Shown piece after piece: positions 20,161-30,853 of a DNA stretch of 64,000 nt (positions are counted from its first letter, which is position 1; every line of letters starts with the position of its first letter). The position numbers were made by a program, and so were the translations under genes. The stretch is from Pseudomonadota bacterium (lineage in GTDB: Bacteria > Pseudomonadota > Alphaproteobacteria > Rhizobiales > Rhizobiaceae). Below the pieces are notes generated by a model. The model had not been told where the DNA came from. It saw only the letters and a list, made by a program, of their open reading frames with translations, and ran no database searches. The stretch covers positions 1-64,000 of the forward strand of contig JAEWPB010000137.1 of NCBI GenBank assembly GCA_023399465.1. Direction: 5' to 3'.

Positions 20161-20222
20161 CCGGCGTCGGCGGCTCCGTCGCCGCGCCGGCCGAGGTTCA
20201 CCCCGCTCCTGAGGTGAGCCTC
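20161..20222 (+). promoter_or_regulatory. two stem-loops between smoE and smoF
   Basis: First stem: CCGGCG-T-CGGCG (20161-20172) pairs with CGCCG-CGCCGG (20180-20190), 11 bp with one bulged T. Second stem: GAGGTTCACC (20193-20202) pairs with GGTGAGCCTC (20213-20222), one G-T pair. Neither has a T-run. They occupy the 222-base gap after the binding-protein stop and probably protect smoE mRNA or reduce read-through into the permease genes. Confidence 0.65.
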
Positions 20223-20370
20223 TCCTCCGGCGCCGTCGAGATGAATTCCGGACCCAAGCGGAGTGCATCTTGAAGCAACGGCGCCGGTCTTTTCGCCAAA
20301 CGCGCACGCCCTCTTCCCCCCGAGACTGTCCGACACGCCGGGAAGAGCAGACCAACCGACGGGGATTGCA

Positions 20371-21243
20371 ATGTCGACCCTCCATACCCGATCCGCCGCC
20401 CGCGCGATGATGGCACCGTCAGTAGTGTTGCTGCTGCTGTGGATGATCGTACCGCTGGCGATGACGATCTACTTCTCGTTCCTGCGCTACAACCTGCTGA
20501 TGCCGGGGATGGAGGAATGGGCGGGCTTTTCCAACTACTACTATTTCCTCACCGATCCGGCCTTCATCCAGGCTATTTTCAATACCCTGGCGATCGTGGT
20601 CGGCGTTCTCCTGATAACCGTGATCGGCGGCATCGCCCTGGCGATCCTGCTCGACCAGCCGATGTTCGGACAGGGTTTCGTACGCATCCTGGTGATCGCG
20701 CCGTTCCTGATCATGCCGACCGTGGCGGCACTGGTGTGGAAGAACATGTTCATGAACCCGGTCAACGGCCTGTTCGCCTATCTGGCCAAATCGGTCGGCC
20801 TTCAGCCGTTCGACTTCCTCAACAGCGCGCCGCTGTTCTCCATCATCCTGATCGTCGCCTGGGAGTGGCTGCCGTTCGCCACCCTGATCCTGCTGACGGC
20901 GCTGCAGTCGCTGGACGAGGAACAGAAGGAAGCCGCGCAGATGGATGGCGCCGGCGCTTGGTCGCGTTTCTTCTATCTCACCCTGCCGCACCTGTCGCGG
21001 GCGATCACCGTCGTCATCCTGATCCAGACGATCTTCCTGCTGTCGGTCTTCGCCGAGATCCTGGTGACCACCAATGGCGGCCCTGGAACGCAGAGCACCA
21101 ACCTCACCTTCCTGGTCTATGCGCAGGCACTGCTGCAGTTCGACGTGGGCGGTGCATCCGCCGGCGGCATCATCGCCGTCATCCTCGCCAACATCGTCGC
21201 ATTCTTCCTGATGCGCATGATCGGCAAGACGCTGGAGGCGTGA
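20371..21243 (+). CDS. smoF: polyol ABC transporter permease, first subunit
   Basis: Inner-membrane permease of 290 residues of the MalF-like group with six membrane segments. It starts MSTLHTRSAARAMMAPSVVL at ATG 20371, after GGGGATTGCA; the frame extends upstream to 20263 without a start signal. The coupling EAA loop is EEQKEAAQMDGAGAWSRFFY followed by LTLPHLSRA. It pairs with smoG, which starts 3 bases after its stop. Confidence 0.92.
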   Translation: MSTLHTRSAARAMMAPSVVLLLLWMIVPLAMTIYFSFLRYNLLMPGMEEWAGFSNYYYFLTDPAFIQAIFNTLAIVVGVLLITVIGGIALAILLDQPMFGQGFVRILVIAPFLIMPTVAALVWKNMFMNPVNGLFAYLAKSVGLQPFDFLNSAPLFSIILIVAWEWLPFATLILLTALQSLDEEQKEAAQMDGAGAWSRFFYLTLPHLSRAITVVILIQTIFLLSVFAEILVTTNGGPGTQSTNLTFLVYAQALLQFDVGGASAGGIIAVILANIVAFFLMRMIGKTLEA

Positions 21244-21246
21244 ACC

Positions 21247-22077
21247 ATGGCCCGTACCGTTTCCACCCAGCGCAAGATCGTCACCACCATCGTCGCCTGG
21301 GCGATCGGCATCCTGATCTTCTTCCCGATCCTCTGGACATTCCTGACCAGCTTCAAGACCGAGGCCGAAGCCATCGCCTCGCCGCCGTCGCTGCTGTTCT
21401 TCGACTGGACCTTCGAGAATTATCGCGAGGTGCAGGCACGCTCGGACTACTTCAAGCACTTCATGAATTCGGTGGTGATCTCCTTCGGCTCGACCCTGCT
21501 CGGCCTCCTCATCGCCATTCCCGCCGCCTGGGCCATGGCGTTCTCGCCGACGCCGCGGACCAAGGACGTGCTGATGTGGATGCTGTCCACCAAGATGATG
21601 CCGGCGGTCGGGGTACTGGTGCCGATGTACCTGCTGTTCCGCAACACCGGCCTGCTCGACACCCGCACCGGGCTGGTGATCATCCTGACGCTGATCAACC
21701 TGCCGATCATCATCTGGATGCTCTACACCTACTTCAAGGAGATCCCCGGCGAGATCCTCGAGGCGGCACGGATGGACGGTGCCTCGCTCGGCAAGGAGAT
21801 CATCTACGTGCTTACGCCGATGGCGGTGCCCGGTATCGCCTCGACGGTCCTGCTCAACATCATCCTCGCCTGGAACGAGGCGTTCTGGACGCTGAACCTG
21901 ACGGCCGCAAAATCGGCACCGCTGACGGCGTTCATCGCCTCGTACTCCAGTCCGGAAGGACTGTTCTACGCCAAGCTCTCGGCCGCCTCGACCATGGCGA
22001 TCGCTCCGATCCTCATCCTCGGCTGGTTCTCGCAGAAACAGCTGGTCCGCGGCCTCACCTTCGGCGCAGTCAAATAG
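21247..22077 (+). CDS. smoG: polyol ABC transporter permease, second subunit
   Basis: Inner-membrane permease of 276 residues, MalG-like, six membrane segments. Marks include FPILWTFLTSFKTEAEAIA near the N-terminus, the EAA loop (PGEILEAARMDGASLGKEII then YVLTPMAVPGIAST) and the C-terminal FSQKQLVRGLTFGAVK, characteristic of the family. It starts 3 bases after smoF and is followed 9 bases later by smoK. Confidence 0.93.
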   Translation: MARTVSTQRKIVTTIVAWAIGILIFFPILWTFLTSFKTEAEAIASPPSLLFFDWTFENYREVQARSDYFKHFMNSVVISFGSTLLGLLIAIPAAWAMAFSPTPRTKDVLMWMLSTKMMPAVGVLVPMYLLFRNTGLLDTRTGLVIILTLINLPIIIWMLYTYFKEIPGEILEAARMDGASLGKEIIYVLTPMAVPGIASTVLLNIILAWNEAFWTLNLTAAKSAPLTAFIASYSSPEGLFYAKLSAASTMAIAPILILGWFSQKQLVRGLTFGAVK

Positions 22078-22086
22078 GGGCATAAA

Positions 22087-22974
<888 letters not shown>

Positions 22975-23084
22975 CTGACCGCCCGCGTCAGCGGCGACTT
23001 TGCGGTCAACCATGGCGACCGGGTGTTCCTCACGCCGCAGGAAGCCCGGCTGCACCGCTTCGATGAAAAAGGATCCGCATTGCG

Positions 23085-23858
23085 ATGAAACGACTGGATG
23101 GAAAGAGCGCGCTGATCACCGGTGCGGCGCGGGGAATCGGCCGCGCCTTTGCCGAGGCCTATGTGCGAGAGGGCGCTACTGTCGCCATCGCCGACATCGA
23201 CATCGCTCGCGCACGAAGCACCGCGACCGACATCGGGCCGGCCGCCTATGCGGTCGAACTCGACGTGACCGACCAGGCGTCGATCGACAATGCCGTTTCG
23301 ACCTGTGTCGCGCAGGCGGGCGGGATCGACATCCTGATCAACAACGCGGCGCTCTTCGACCTCGCGCCGATCGTCGAGATCACCCGCACAAGCTATGACA
23401 GGCTGTTTGCAATCAACGTCTCGGGAACGCTGTTCACCCTGCAGGCAGTTGCGAAACAGATGATCGCCCAGGGGCGCGGCGGCAAGATCATCAACATGGC
23501 CAGCCAGGCCGGGCGGCGCGGCGAGCCGCTGGTCGCGGTCTACTGCGCCACGAAGGCCGCGGTGATCAGCCTGACGCAGTCGGCCGGCCTCGATCTGATC
23601 AAGCACCGGATCAACGTCAACGCCATCGCTCCCGGCGTCGTCGACGGCGAACACTGGGACGGGGTCGACGCGCTGTTTGCCAAATACGAGAACCGGCCGC
23701 TCGGCGAGAAGAAGCGCCTTGTCGGGCAGGCCGTCCCCTATGGCCGGATGGGCACGGCTGCCGACCTGACCGGAATGGCGATCTTCCTCGCCTCACCGGA
23801 AAGCGACTATGTCGTCGCCCAGACCTACAACGTCGACGGCGGCAACTGGATGAGCTGA
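23085..23858 (+). CDS. smoS: sorbitol dehydrogenase, short-chain dehydrogenase family
   Basis: Cytoplasmic NAD-dependent SDR of 257 residues that oxidises sorbitol (and possibly galactitol or related polyols) to the ketose. It has the cofactor motif TGAARGIG (12-19), NNAA (86-89) and the catalytic Ser140, Tyr153 and Lys157 in MASQAGRRGEPLVAVYCATK. Its ATG lies within the intended smoK stop (ATGA at 23085-23088). The TAG inside smoK ends ribosomes about 110 bases earlier, so coupling to smoK may be lost. Confidence 0.9.
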   Translation: MKRLDGKSALITGAARGIGRAFAEAYVREGATVAIADIDIARARSTATDIGPAAYAVELDVTDQASIDNAVSTCVAQAGGIDILINNAALFDLAPIVEITRTSYDRLFAINVSGTLFTLQAVAKQMIAQGRGGKIINMASQAGRRGEPLVAVYCATKAAVISLTQSAGLDLIKHRINVNAIAPGVVDGEHWDGVDALFAKYENRPLGEKKRLVGQAVPYGRMGTAADLTGMAIFLASPESDYVVAQTYNVDGGNWMS

Positions 23859-23898
23859 GGCCGGGGGCAGCCGCCCCCTTGCCCGGAAGGAAAGAACC

Positions 23899-25383
23899 AT
23901 GACCACAAAACTGTCGCTGGCCAATCTCGATACGGTGGGAAAGACTGCGGGTATCCCCTCCTATCCCCGGTCGGCGCTGAAGGCCGGCATCGTCCACTTC
24001 GGCGTCGGCAATTTCCACCGCGCCCATCAGGCGGTCTATATCGACGCCCTCTTCAACGCCGGGCGTGACCACGACTGGGCGATCATCGGCGCGGGCGTGC
24101 TGCCCTCCGACGAGACCATGCGCGCCAGGCTCGAGGCGCAGGATTTCCTGACCACGGTGGTGGAGCAGGACAACGACCGCACCGGCGCGCATGTCACCGG
24201 CGCCATGATCGGCTACCTCAAGCCCGGTGACATCGGCGCAATCGTGGCCCAACTCACCGATCCGGCGATCCGCATCGTGTCGCTGACGATCACCGAGGGC
24301 GGATACTTCATCGATCCGGCTTCTGGCATCTTCGACCCGGCGCATCCGGCGATCGTCGCAGATGGTGCGGACCCGGATCACCCCAGGACCGTCTTCGGGC
24401 TCATCCTCGCCGGCCTGAAGGCGCGCAAGGAAAAGGGCGTGCCGCCATTCACGGTGATGTCCTGCGACAATATCCCCGGCAATGGCGAGGTCACCCATGC
24501 CGCCGTTTCCGGTCTGGCGCGGCTCTCCGATCCGTCCTTTGCCGACTGGATCGACGCGAATGTCGCCTTTCCGAACGGCATGGTCGATCGCATCACTCCC
24601 GCAACCGGGCCGCGCGAGATTGCCATCGTCGCCGATCAGTACGGCGTCGACGACCAATGGCCGGTCTTCTGCGAGGCATTCAAGCAATGGGTGCTCGAAG
24701 ACAAGTTCCCCGGCGGCCGGCCGGCGCTCGAGACCGTCGGCGTGCAGTTCGTTCCGGACGTAGCGCCCTACGAACACATGAAGATCCGCATCCTCAACGG
24801 CGGTCATGCGGCGATCGCCTATCCCGCGGCGCTGCTCGATATCCATTTCGTGCATGAGGCTATGGAAGACCCGGATATCCGCGCCTTCCTGGCAAAGCTC
24901 GAGCGCGAGGAAATCATCCCAATTGTTCCTCCGGTCCCGGATACCGATCTCGAGGCCTATTTCCAGCTGATCGAAAAGCGTTTCCTGAACCCGAAGATCG
25001 GCGACACCATTCCGCGGCTTGCCCAGGACGGCTCGAACCGGCAGCCGAAGTTCATCCTGCCGTCGACCGCCGACAGGCTGCTGCGCGGCGAGGACGTTGT
25101 CGGCCTCGCGTTCGTCTCTGCGCTGTGGTGCCGCTATTTCGCCGGCAAGTCCGATAGCGGCAAGGACATCGTCTTCAACGATGCCAGCGCCGACCGGCTG
25201 CACGCGGCGGCACTCAGGGCCAAGGATGATCCGGGCGCCTTCCTTGAGCTGTCGGATATTTTCGGCGACGTCGGCACGTCGGGACTGTTCCGCCAGCGCT
25301 TCGCCAATGCCTTGAAAACGCTGTGGGAAAAGGGAACACGGGCGACACTGAAGCTCTATCTTGAAGGCAGGCTGTCACAGTAG
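23899..25383 (+). CDS. mtlK: mannitol 2-dehydrogenase
   Basis: Cytoplasmic NAD-dependent polyol dehydrogenase of 494 residues (long-chain, metal-independent), converting D-mannitol to D-fructose; related enzymes also accept D-arabitol. It shows VHFGVGNFHRAHQAVYIDAL at 32-51 (cofactor site) and the catalytic K-x4-N-x2-H pattern as Lys295, Asn300, His303 in MKIRILNGGHAAIAY. Length and motifs match the family. A GGAAGG ribosome site precedes ATG 23899. It follows smoS in the operon, as in other rhizobia. Confidence 0.93.
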   Translation: MTTKLSLANLDTVGKTAGIPSYPRSALKAGIVHFGVGNFHRAHQAVYIDALFNAGRDHDWAIIGAGVLPSDETMRARLEAQDFLTTVVEQDNDRTGAHVTGAMIGYLKPGDIGAIVAQLTDPAIRIVSLTITEGGYFIDPASGIFDPAHPAIVADGADPDHPRTVFGLILAGLKARKEKGVPPFTVMSCDNIPGNGEVTHAAVSGLARLSDPSFADWIDANVAFPNGMVDRITPATGPREIAIVADQYGVDDQWPVFCEAFKQWVLEDKFPGGRPALETVGVQFVPDVAPYEHMKIRILNGGHAAIAYPAALLDIHFVHEAMEDPDIRAFLAKLEREEIIPIVPPVPDTDLEAYFQLIEKRFLNPKIGDTIPRLAQDGSNRQPKFILPSTADRLLRGEDVVGLAFVSALWCRYFAGKSDSGKDIVFNDASADRLHAAALRAKDDPGAFLELSDIFGDVGTSGLFRQRFANALKTLWEKGTRATLKLYLEGRLSQ

Positions 25384-25440
25384 AAGGACCGCAGGCGAGA
25401 AATGGCCCCACGCGGACGGCCGACCGTACGGAAGAACGAC

Positions 25441-26127
25441 ATGCCCCAAAGCCCGATCGAACTGGTGATCTTCGACTGCGACGGCGTGCTCGTCGACAGC
25501 GAACCGATCTCGCTTGCGGTGCTTGTCGAGGCGCTCGAGCGGTCTGGCCTGAAGATCGATGAACAAGAGGCCTCCGACCGGTTCCTCGGCCGGAGCCTCA
25601 AGAGCATGTCCGACATTCTCCATGATGAATACGGCCTCGCGATCGACGACCATTTCCTGGAAAACATGCGCCATTCTCTCTATGCCCGCTTTCGCGCCGA
25701 CCTCAGGCCGATCGAAAGCGTCCGGGCGACCGTCGATGCGCTTACGGTCCCCTGCTGCGTGGCCTCGTCGAGCCAGCCGGAACGCATCCGCCTTTCGCTT
25801 TCGGTAACCGGGCTCCTCGACCGCTTCGAACCGAACATCTTCAGCGCGACCATGGTTCCGCACGGCAAACCCGCGCCGGACCTGTTCCTGTACGCAAGCG
25901 CGGCAATGGACGCGCCGCCTTCGGCCTGCGTGGTGATCGAGGACAGTCCGGCGGGCATCATGGCCGCGCAGGCGGCCGGCATGCGCGTCTTCGCCTTCAC
26001 CGGCGGCTCGCATGCCCGCAACGCCCACCACCGCGACACCCTCGCCCGCCTCAAACCCGATCTCCTGTTTGACGAGATGCCGGATTTGCTCCAGTTTGTG
26101 CAAAAAGTGCAGCCGACGGGAACATGA
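25441..26127 (+). CDS. HAD-family phosphatase in the polyol operon
   Basis: Cytoplasmic HAD hydrolase of 228 residues. ATG 25441 with GGAAG six bases upstream is preferred over the ATG at 25402. Motifs: LVIFDCDGVLVDSE (I), VASSSQPE (II), the Lys of HGKPAPDLFLY (III) and CVVIEDSPAGI (IV). It resembles the HAD at 16675, with the same motif I and cap arrangement. It sits between mtlK and the kinase, 4 bases before the latter, so it may clear or recycle a sugar phosphate made in polyol breakdown. The substrate is unknown. Confidence 0.87.
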   Translation: MPQSPIELVIFDCDGVLVDSEPISLAVLVEALERSGLKIDEQEASDRFLGRSLKSMSDILHDEYGLAIDDHFLENMRHSLYARFRADLRPIESVRATVDALTVPCCVASSSQPERIRLSLSVTGLLDRFEPNIFSATMVPHGKPAPDLFLYASAAMDAPPSACVVIEDSPAGIMAAQAAGMRVFAFTGGSHARNAHHRDTLARLKPDLLFDEMPDLLQFVQKVQPTGT

Positions 26128-26131
26128 TTTC

Positions 26132-27703
26132 ATGCGCGATCTGATCGTTGCGGTCGATATCGGGACCGGGAGCGCCCGCGCGGGCGTGTTCGATCGAAGC
26201 GGCGGAATGCTCTCGCGTGCCGAGCACCCGATCGCCATGCACAGGCCGCGCGAAAACCATGCCGAGCATGATTCCGAAGACATCTGGACGGCAGCCTGCC
26301 GCGCGGTCAGGACGGCCTGCGATCGCGCCGATGCGCGGCCGGAACGCGTTGCGGCCCTCGGCTTCGACGCCACCTGCTCGCTGGTGGTGCGCGACCGCGA
26401 GGGTGCCCAGCTTGCCGTCTCCGGCGAGGATCCGCGCTGGGATACCATCGTCTGGCTCGATCATCGCGCCATGGCGGAAGCGGATGCCTGTACCGCCACC
26501 GCCCATCCGGTCCTCGACCATTCCGGCAAGACAATGTCGCCGGAAATGCAGATGCCGAAGCTGATGTGGCTGAAGCGCCACCGTCCGCAACAATGGGAAA
26601 AGGCCGGATTCTTCTTCGATCTCGCCGATTTCATGACCTTCAAGGCGACCGGATCGACCGCCCGTTCCCGCTGCACCACGACCGCGAAATGGAACTATCT
26701 CTTCAATGAGGAAGAAGGCTGGAGCGATGATTTCCTTGCGAAAATCGACCTGCCTGACGTGAGGCTGCGCGGCGCCCTGCCTCGGACGACAGTACCCGTC
26801 GGCACGCCTGTCGGCCACCTCACCGCCAAGGCAGCGGCCGAACTCGGACTGGACACCGACTGCATCGTCGGCGCCGGGCTGATCGACGCCTATGCCGGGG
26901 CGCTCGGCGTGCTTGGCCACTTTGCCGGCGATCCGGACCGGCTCGAGCGCCAGCTCGCCTTCATCGGCGGTACATCGAGCTGTGTCGTGGCGTTCTCCCG
27001 TGAACCGCAGTTCGGCTACGGCATGTGGGGCCCGTATTACGACGCGGTTTTCCCGGGGCACTGGCTGGTCGAGGGCGGGCAGTCGGCAACCGGCGGGCTG
27101 CTCGACCATATCCTGCGCGTCCACAGTGCCGGCGGCGATCCCGGGCCGGCGTCCCACCAGCGGGTCATCGCTCGCATTCGCGAACTTCGCGAGCAGGAGG
27201 GCGACGCCTTCGCCGCACGACTGCACGTGCTTCCGGATTTTCATGGCAACCGCTCGCCGTTCGCCGACCCGCAAGGGCTCGGCGTCATCAGCGGCCTGTC
27301 GCTCGATTCCAGCTTCGACGGCCTGTGCCGGCTTTACTGGAAATCATGCATGGCGATCGCGCTCGGCATCCGCCATATCGTCGACAAGCTCGGATACGCC
27401 TTCGAGGCTCTGCACGTCGCCGGCGGCCATGTCCACAACCCGCTGTTGATGGAACTCTACCGCGACATCTGCGGATGCCGCGTGGTCACACCGACAACCA
27501 GCGATGCGGTGCTGCTCGGCACGGCGATTTCCGCGGCCGCCGCCGGCGGTCTCTATCCCGATCTCGCCGCTGCCGGCAGCGCCATGTATCCCGGCGGCAC
27601 GGAAGCTCTGCCCGATCCGGCAAAGCGCGCCATCTACGACCGCGAATACCGGCGCTTCCTCGCCCTCTACCGGCATCGCGACGAACTGGAGCGGATCGTC
27701 TGA
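26132..27703 (+). CDS. FGGY-family carbohydrate kinase (D-ribulokinase-like)
   Basis: Cytoplasmic sugar kinase of 523 residues. It starts MRDLIVAVDIGTGSARAGVF (phosphate-1 motif) at ATG 26132, 4 bases after the HAD stop; the frame is open from 26012 but that part overlaps the HAD gene. Further marks are FDATCSLVV, DTIVWLDHRA, the catalytic Asp region GLIDAYAGALGVLG, then FIGGTSSCV and the adenosine motif LHVAGGHVHNPLL. The sequence is closest to the pentulose (D-ribulose/FGGY) branch. It would phosphorylate the ketose produced by the dehydrogenases and is the last gene of the operon. Confidence 0.87.
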   Translation: MRDLIVAVDIGTGSARAGVFDRSGGMLSRAEHPIAMHRPRENHAEHDSEDIWTAACRAVRTACDRADARPERVAALGFDATCSLVVRDREGAQLAVSGEDPRWDTIVWLDHRAMAEADACTATAHPVLDHSGKTMSPEMQMPKLMWLKRHRPQQWEKAGFFFDLADFMTFKATGSTARSRCTTTAKWNYLFNEEEGWSDDFLAKIDLPDVRLRGALPRTTVPVGTPVGHLTAKAAAELGLDTDCIVGAGLIDAYAGALGVLGHFAGDPDRLERQLAFIGGTSSCVVAFSREPQFGYGMWGPYYDAVFPGHWLVEGGQSATGGLLDHILRVHSAGGDPGPASHQRVIARIRELREQEGDAFAARLHVLPDFHGNRSPFADPQGLGVISGLSLDSSFDGLCRLYWKSCMAIALGIRHIVDKLGYAFEALHVAGGHVHNPLLMELYRDICGCRVVTPTTSDAVLLGTAISAAAAGGLYPDLAAAGSAMYPGGTEALPDPAKRAIYDREYRRFLALYRHRDELERIV

Positions 27704-27760
27704 GCCGATGCTCCGCTGCAGCACGGCACCTCTAGCCCTCCAGCGCCGCACCTCCGTATT

Positions 27761-29413
27761 TCACGCGACCGCCACCCTGCCTGCGGGCATCGGGTTGCTG
27801 CCTGCGGCGTGACGATCCTCGAGAACCATTGCCGCCAGCTTGGCACCGATCATGATGGCAGGCGCATTGGTATTCCCCGAGACGATTTCGGGCATGATCG
27901 AGCAGTCGGCGACACGCAGCCCGGTAACGCCGTTGACGCGCAGCCGGGCATCGACCACCGCGTCCCGGTCGGGGCCCATGCGACAGGTTCCGGCCGGATG
28001 GTAGATCGTCGTCGAATTGGCGCGCGCCCAGTCGAGGATCTCCTCGTCGCTGTTCAGTTCCGCCGACGGACGTAACTCCTCCGAGATCGCCGCCTTCAGC
28101 GGTTCGGTGCGGGCGATGGCCCGGGCGATGCGGATCCCGGCGACGATCGTCTCCTGATCGGTCCTGGCCGAGAGATAGTTCGGCGCGATTACCGGCGCAG
28201 CCACGGGATCGGGCGAACGCAGCGAGATTTGCCCGCGGCTTTCGGGTCGCAACTGGCAAACGGACTGGGTAAAGGCCGAAAACGGATGCACGCCCTCGCC
28301 CGGGCTGTCGGCCGACCACGGCTGGATGTGAAACTGGATGTCGGGGGTTGCGAGCTCCGGCCTGGTCTTCATGAAACCGAAGACGAGGCTCGCCGCCATG
28401 GTCATCGGTCCGGTGCGGAACAACGCGTATTCGAGGCCGATCCTGGCCTTGTTGAACAGACTGCGCACCTCGTCGTTCAGGGTGGCCTCGTGACATTTGA
28501 ACACCAGCCGCGCCTGCAGATGGTCCTGCAGGTTCCGCCCGACATCAGGTGAATCGCAGACCACGGGAATACCGTACTCGTTCAGATGGGCGGCAGCGCC
28601 GACGCCCGACAGCATCAGAAGATGCGGCGAACCGATGGCGCCCGCGCAGAGGATCACCTCCTCGCTCGCCCGGATAACATGCCGGCTGCCGTCCTTGCGC
28701 CGGATCTCGACGCCGACCGCGCGGCGGTCCTCGAACAGGATGCGCAACACGGTCGCGTTCGTGGTCACTTCAAGGTTCGAACGGTGGCGAACCGGAGCCA
28801 GGAACGCCGTCGCCGACGAACAGCGCCGTCCCCGGTCGACAGTCAGCTGGAAGTGGCCTACGCCCTCCTGCACCGCACCGTTGTAGTCGGGATTGTAGGC
28901 ATAGCCGTTGGCCTCGGCGGCCTTGATCCAGCGCTCGCAGATCTCGCGGCGCAACCTGGGGTCCGACACCTGCAGCGGACCGCTCTGTCCCCGGCCCGCC
29001 GCCGGACCGCGCTGGAAGGTTTCCAGTTCCTCGAAGATGGGCCCGACATCGGACCATGACCAGCCGGGATTACCCAGTTGCGCCCAGCGGTCATAGTCCT
29101 CGCGCTGGCCGCGTACGTAAAGAAGACCGTTGAGGGATGACGAACCGCCGAGAACCTTGCCGCGCGGCCAGTTGAGGCTGCGCCCGCCAAGCCCCTGATC
29201 GGGCTCCGTCCTGTAGCACCAATCGAAATCGGGATTGTGCATGGTGCGGAAATAGCCGACGGGGATATGGATCCATGGGCTGCTGTCCTTCGCCCCCGCT
29301 TCGACCAGCGCGACCCGTATCGAGGGATCGCTGCTTAGATGATTGGCGACGACACAGCCCGCAGACCCCGCGCCGACGACGACATAATTGGCCGTCTCCA
29401 CCGTTTGAACCAT
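27761..29413 (-). CDS. GMC-family FAD oxidoreductase (choline dehydrogenase-like)
   Basis: FAD-dependent alcohol or choline-type dehydrogenase of 550 residues. ATG 29413 with AGGT upstream is chosen; the open frame extends to 29497. It has the N-terminal FAD motif VVVGAGSAGCVVANHLS and VALVEAG, GMC signature 1 in GKVLGGSSSLNGLLYVRGQ and signature 2 in GAIGSPHLLMLSGVG. The C-terminal catalytic region is STTIYHPAGTCRMG, with a His-Pro pair and GNTNAPAIMIGAKLA. The substrate is uncertain. It lies 93 bases downstream of a metabolite:H+ symporter gene, so the symporter may import its substrate. Confidence 0.9.
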   Translation of the reverse strand: MVQTVETANYVVVGAGSAGCVVANHLSSDPSIRVALVEAGAKDSSPWIHIPVGYFRTMHNPDFDWCYRTEPDQGLGGRSLNWPRGKVLGGSSSLNGLLYVRGQREDYDRWAQLGNPGWSWSDVGPIFEELETFQRGPAAGRGQSGPLQVSDPRLRREICERWIKAAEANGYAYNPDYNGAVQEGVGHFQLTVDRGRRCSSATAFLAPVRHRSNLEVTTNATVLRILFEDRRAVGVEIRRKDGSRHVIRASEEVILCAGAIGSPHLLMLSGVGAAAHLNEYGIPVVCDSPDVGRNLQDHLQARLVFKCHEATLNDEVRSLFNKARIGLEYALFRTGPMTMAASLVFGFMKTRPELATPDIQFHIQPWSADSPGEGVHPFSAFTQSVCQLRPESRGQISLRSPDPVAAPVIAPNYLSARTDQETIVAGIRIARAIARTEPLKAAISEELRPSAELNSDEEILDWARANSTTIYHPAGTCRMGPDRDAVVDARLRVNGVTGLRVADCSIMPEIVSGNTNAPAIMIGAKLAAMVLEDRHAAGSNPMPAGRVAVA

Positions 29414-29461
29414 GTGATACCTACTGTTCCGTCTGTTGCGGCGCACCGCGTGGCGGCATGT

Positions 29462-29486
29462 GACCTTCCCCTTTGCGGGGAAGGTC
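29462..29486 (-). terminator. stem-loop between MFS and GMC genes
   Basis: A perfect 10-bp stem, GACCTTCCCC (29462-29471) and GGGGAAGGTC (29477-29486), with a 5-base loop. It lies right after the stop of the MFS gene. There is no T-run, so it could attenuate or process the transcript instead of ending it. Confidence 0.6.
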
Positions 29487-29506
29487 GTTCTTGTCACCGT
29501 TGACGG

Positions 29507-30811
29507 CTATCGTCGCCTTCTTCCGATTGCGATGGCGCTGACCATCGACACCAGCCCGGCGAATGCGACATAGGCGCAGAGCCAGAAGGGATCGTTTTCG
29601 TTGACCGCCATCAGATAGGTCGCGATCATCGGCGTAATCCCAGAGGCGAAGATCCCCGAGAACTGGTAGACGAAGGAAATGCCGGTATAGCGCACCGTCG
29701 GATCGAACAGATCGGCGAACAGGGCGGCTTCCGGCCCGTAGCACATGGGGTAGACGATGCCGAACGGCAGCACGATCCCAAGGACCACCAGCACCGGATT
29801 TCCGGTGGAGATCAGTCCGAACGCGGGAAACACGCTGAGCGCCAGCAGGAATGAACCCCAGGCATAGGTCTTCGGCCGCCCGATGCGATCGGACAGACGC
29901 CCGAAGAACGGGATGAAGACCACCATCACCAACGCCGCCGCGCAAACCGTCCACAGCGCCATGGTACGGTCGAGCCCGACATATTTGGTGATGTAGACGA
30001 TCGAGAACACCGCGAAGATGTTGAAATACACCCCGTCGATATAGCGCGCGCCCATGCCGAGAAGCACATTGCCAGGATAACGCTTGATCATCGTCACGAA
30101 GGGCAGGCCCTGATCGCGTCCGCGGGAAGCCTCCTTGGCCTTCTCGAATTCCGGGCTTTCACCGATATTGCTGCGGATCCAGGTGCCGAGCAACACCAGC
30201 ACGATCGAGCCGATAAAGGCGGAACGCCAGCCCCAGGACATGAAGTCCTCATCCGGCAACAGCGTCAGCAACGCCATCACGCCGGAGGAAATGAACAGGC
30301 CGAGCGACAGCCCGATCTGCGGGATCGAGGCATAGAAGCCGCGCTTTTTCTCCGGCGCGAATTCGTAGGCCATGAGTACCGCGCCGCCCCATTCGCCACC
30401 GATGCCGATGCCCTGGAACACACGCAGTACCAGCAAGCAGATCGGAGCGAGAATGCCGATCGTTTCATAGGTGGGCAGCAGACCGATGAGAACGGTGGCC
30501 GTGCCCATCATCAGCAACGTCAGCACCAGCATGGTCTTTCGACCGATGCGGTCGCCGAAATGGCCGAATATCAGTCCCCCGAACGGCCGGGCGACGAAGC
30601 CGACGGCGAAGGTCGCATAGGCGAGCAGTATCGATACTGTCGCGTTGTCGACCGGAAAGTAAAGCTTGTTGAAAACAATGCCGGCAACGACGCCGTACAG
30701 GAAAAAGTCGTACCACTCGATGGTGGAACCGACGAGACTGGCGATAACGACCTTCCTTAGTTCGCGTTCCTTGGTAGTTTTTGCAACAGTATCAATAGTC
30801 ATATCCGCCAT
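29507..30811 (-). CDS. MFS transporter, metabolite:H+ symporter (MHS) type
   Basis: Inner-membrane proton symporter of 434 residues with 12 predicted helices. MHS marks are VVIASLVGSTIEWYDFFLYG at helix 1, then FVARPFGGLIFGHFGDRIGRK (shown as FGGLIFGHFGDRIGRK, the MFS loop 2-3 motif), VFQGIGIGGEWGGAV, and the second-half repeat GRLSDRIGRPKTYAWG. Relatives carry shikimate, proline/betaine, citrate or ketoglutarate; the substrate here is not known. Probably in one operon with the GMC oxidoreductase, under control of the divergent IclR gene. Confidence 0.9.
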   Translation of the reverse strand: MADMTIDTVAKTTKERELRKVVIASLVGSTIEWYDFFLYGVVAGIVFNKLYFPVDNATVSILLAYATFAVGFVARPFGGLIFGHFGDRIGRKTMLVLTLLMMGTATVLIGLLPTYETIGILAPICLLVLRVFQGIGIGGEWGGAVLMAYEFAPEKKRGFYASIPQIGLSLGLFISSGVMALLTLLPDEDFMSWGWRSAFIGSIVLVLLGTWIRSNIGESPEFEKAKEASRGRDQGLPFVTMIKRYPGNVLLGMGARYIDGVYFNIFAVFSIVYITKYVGLDRTMALWTVCAAALVMVVFIPFFGRLSDRIGRPKTYAWGSFLLALSVFPAFGLISTGNPVLVVLGIVLPFGIVYPMCYGPEAALFADLFDPTVRYTGISFVYQFSGIFASGITPMIATYLMAVNENDPFWLCAYVAFAGLVSMVSAIAIGRRRR

Positions 30812-30853
30812 TACGCCCTCCCTGCGCTGTACGGTACTTCCACTACTCTGCGA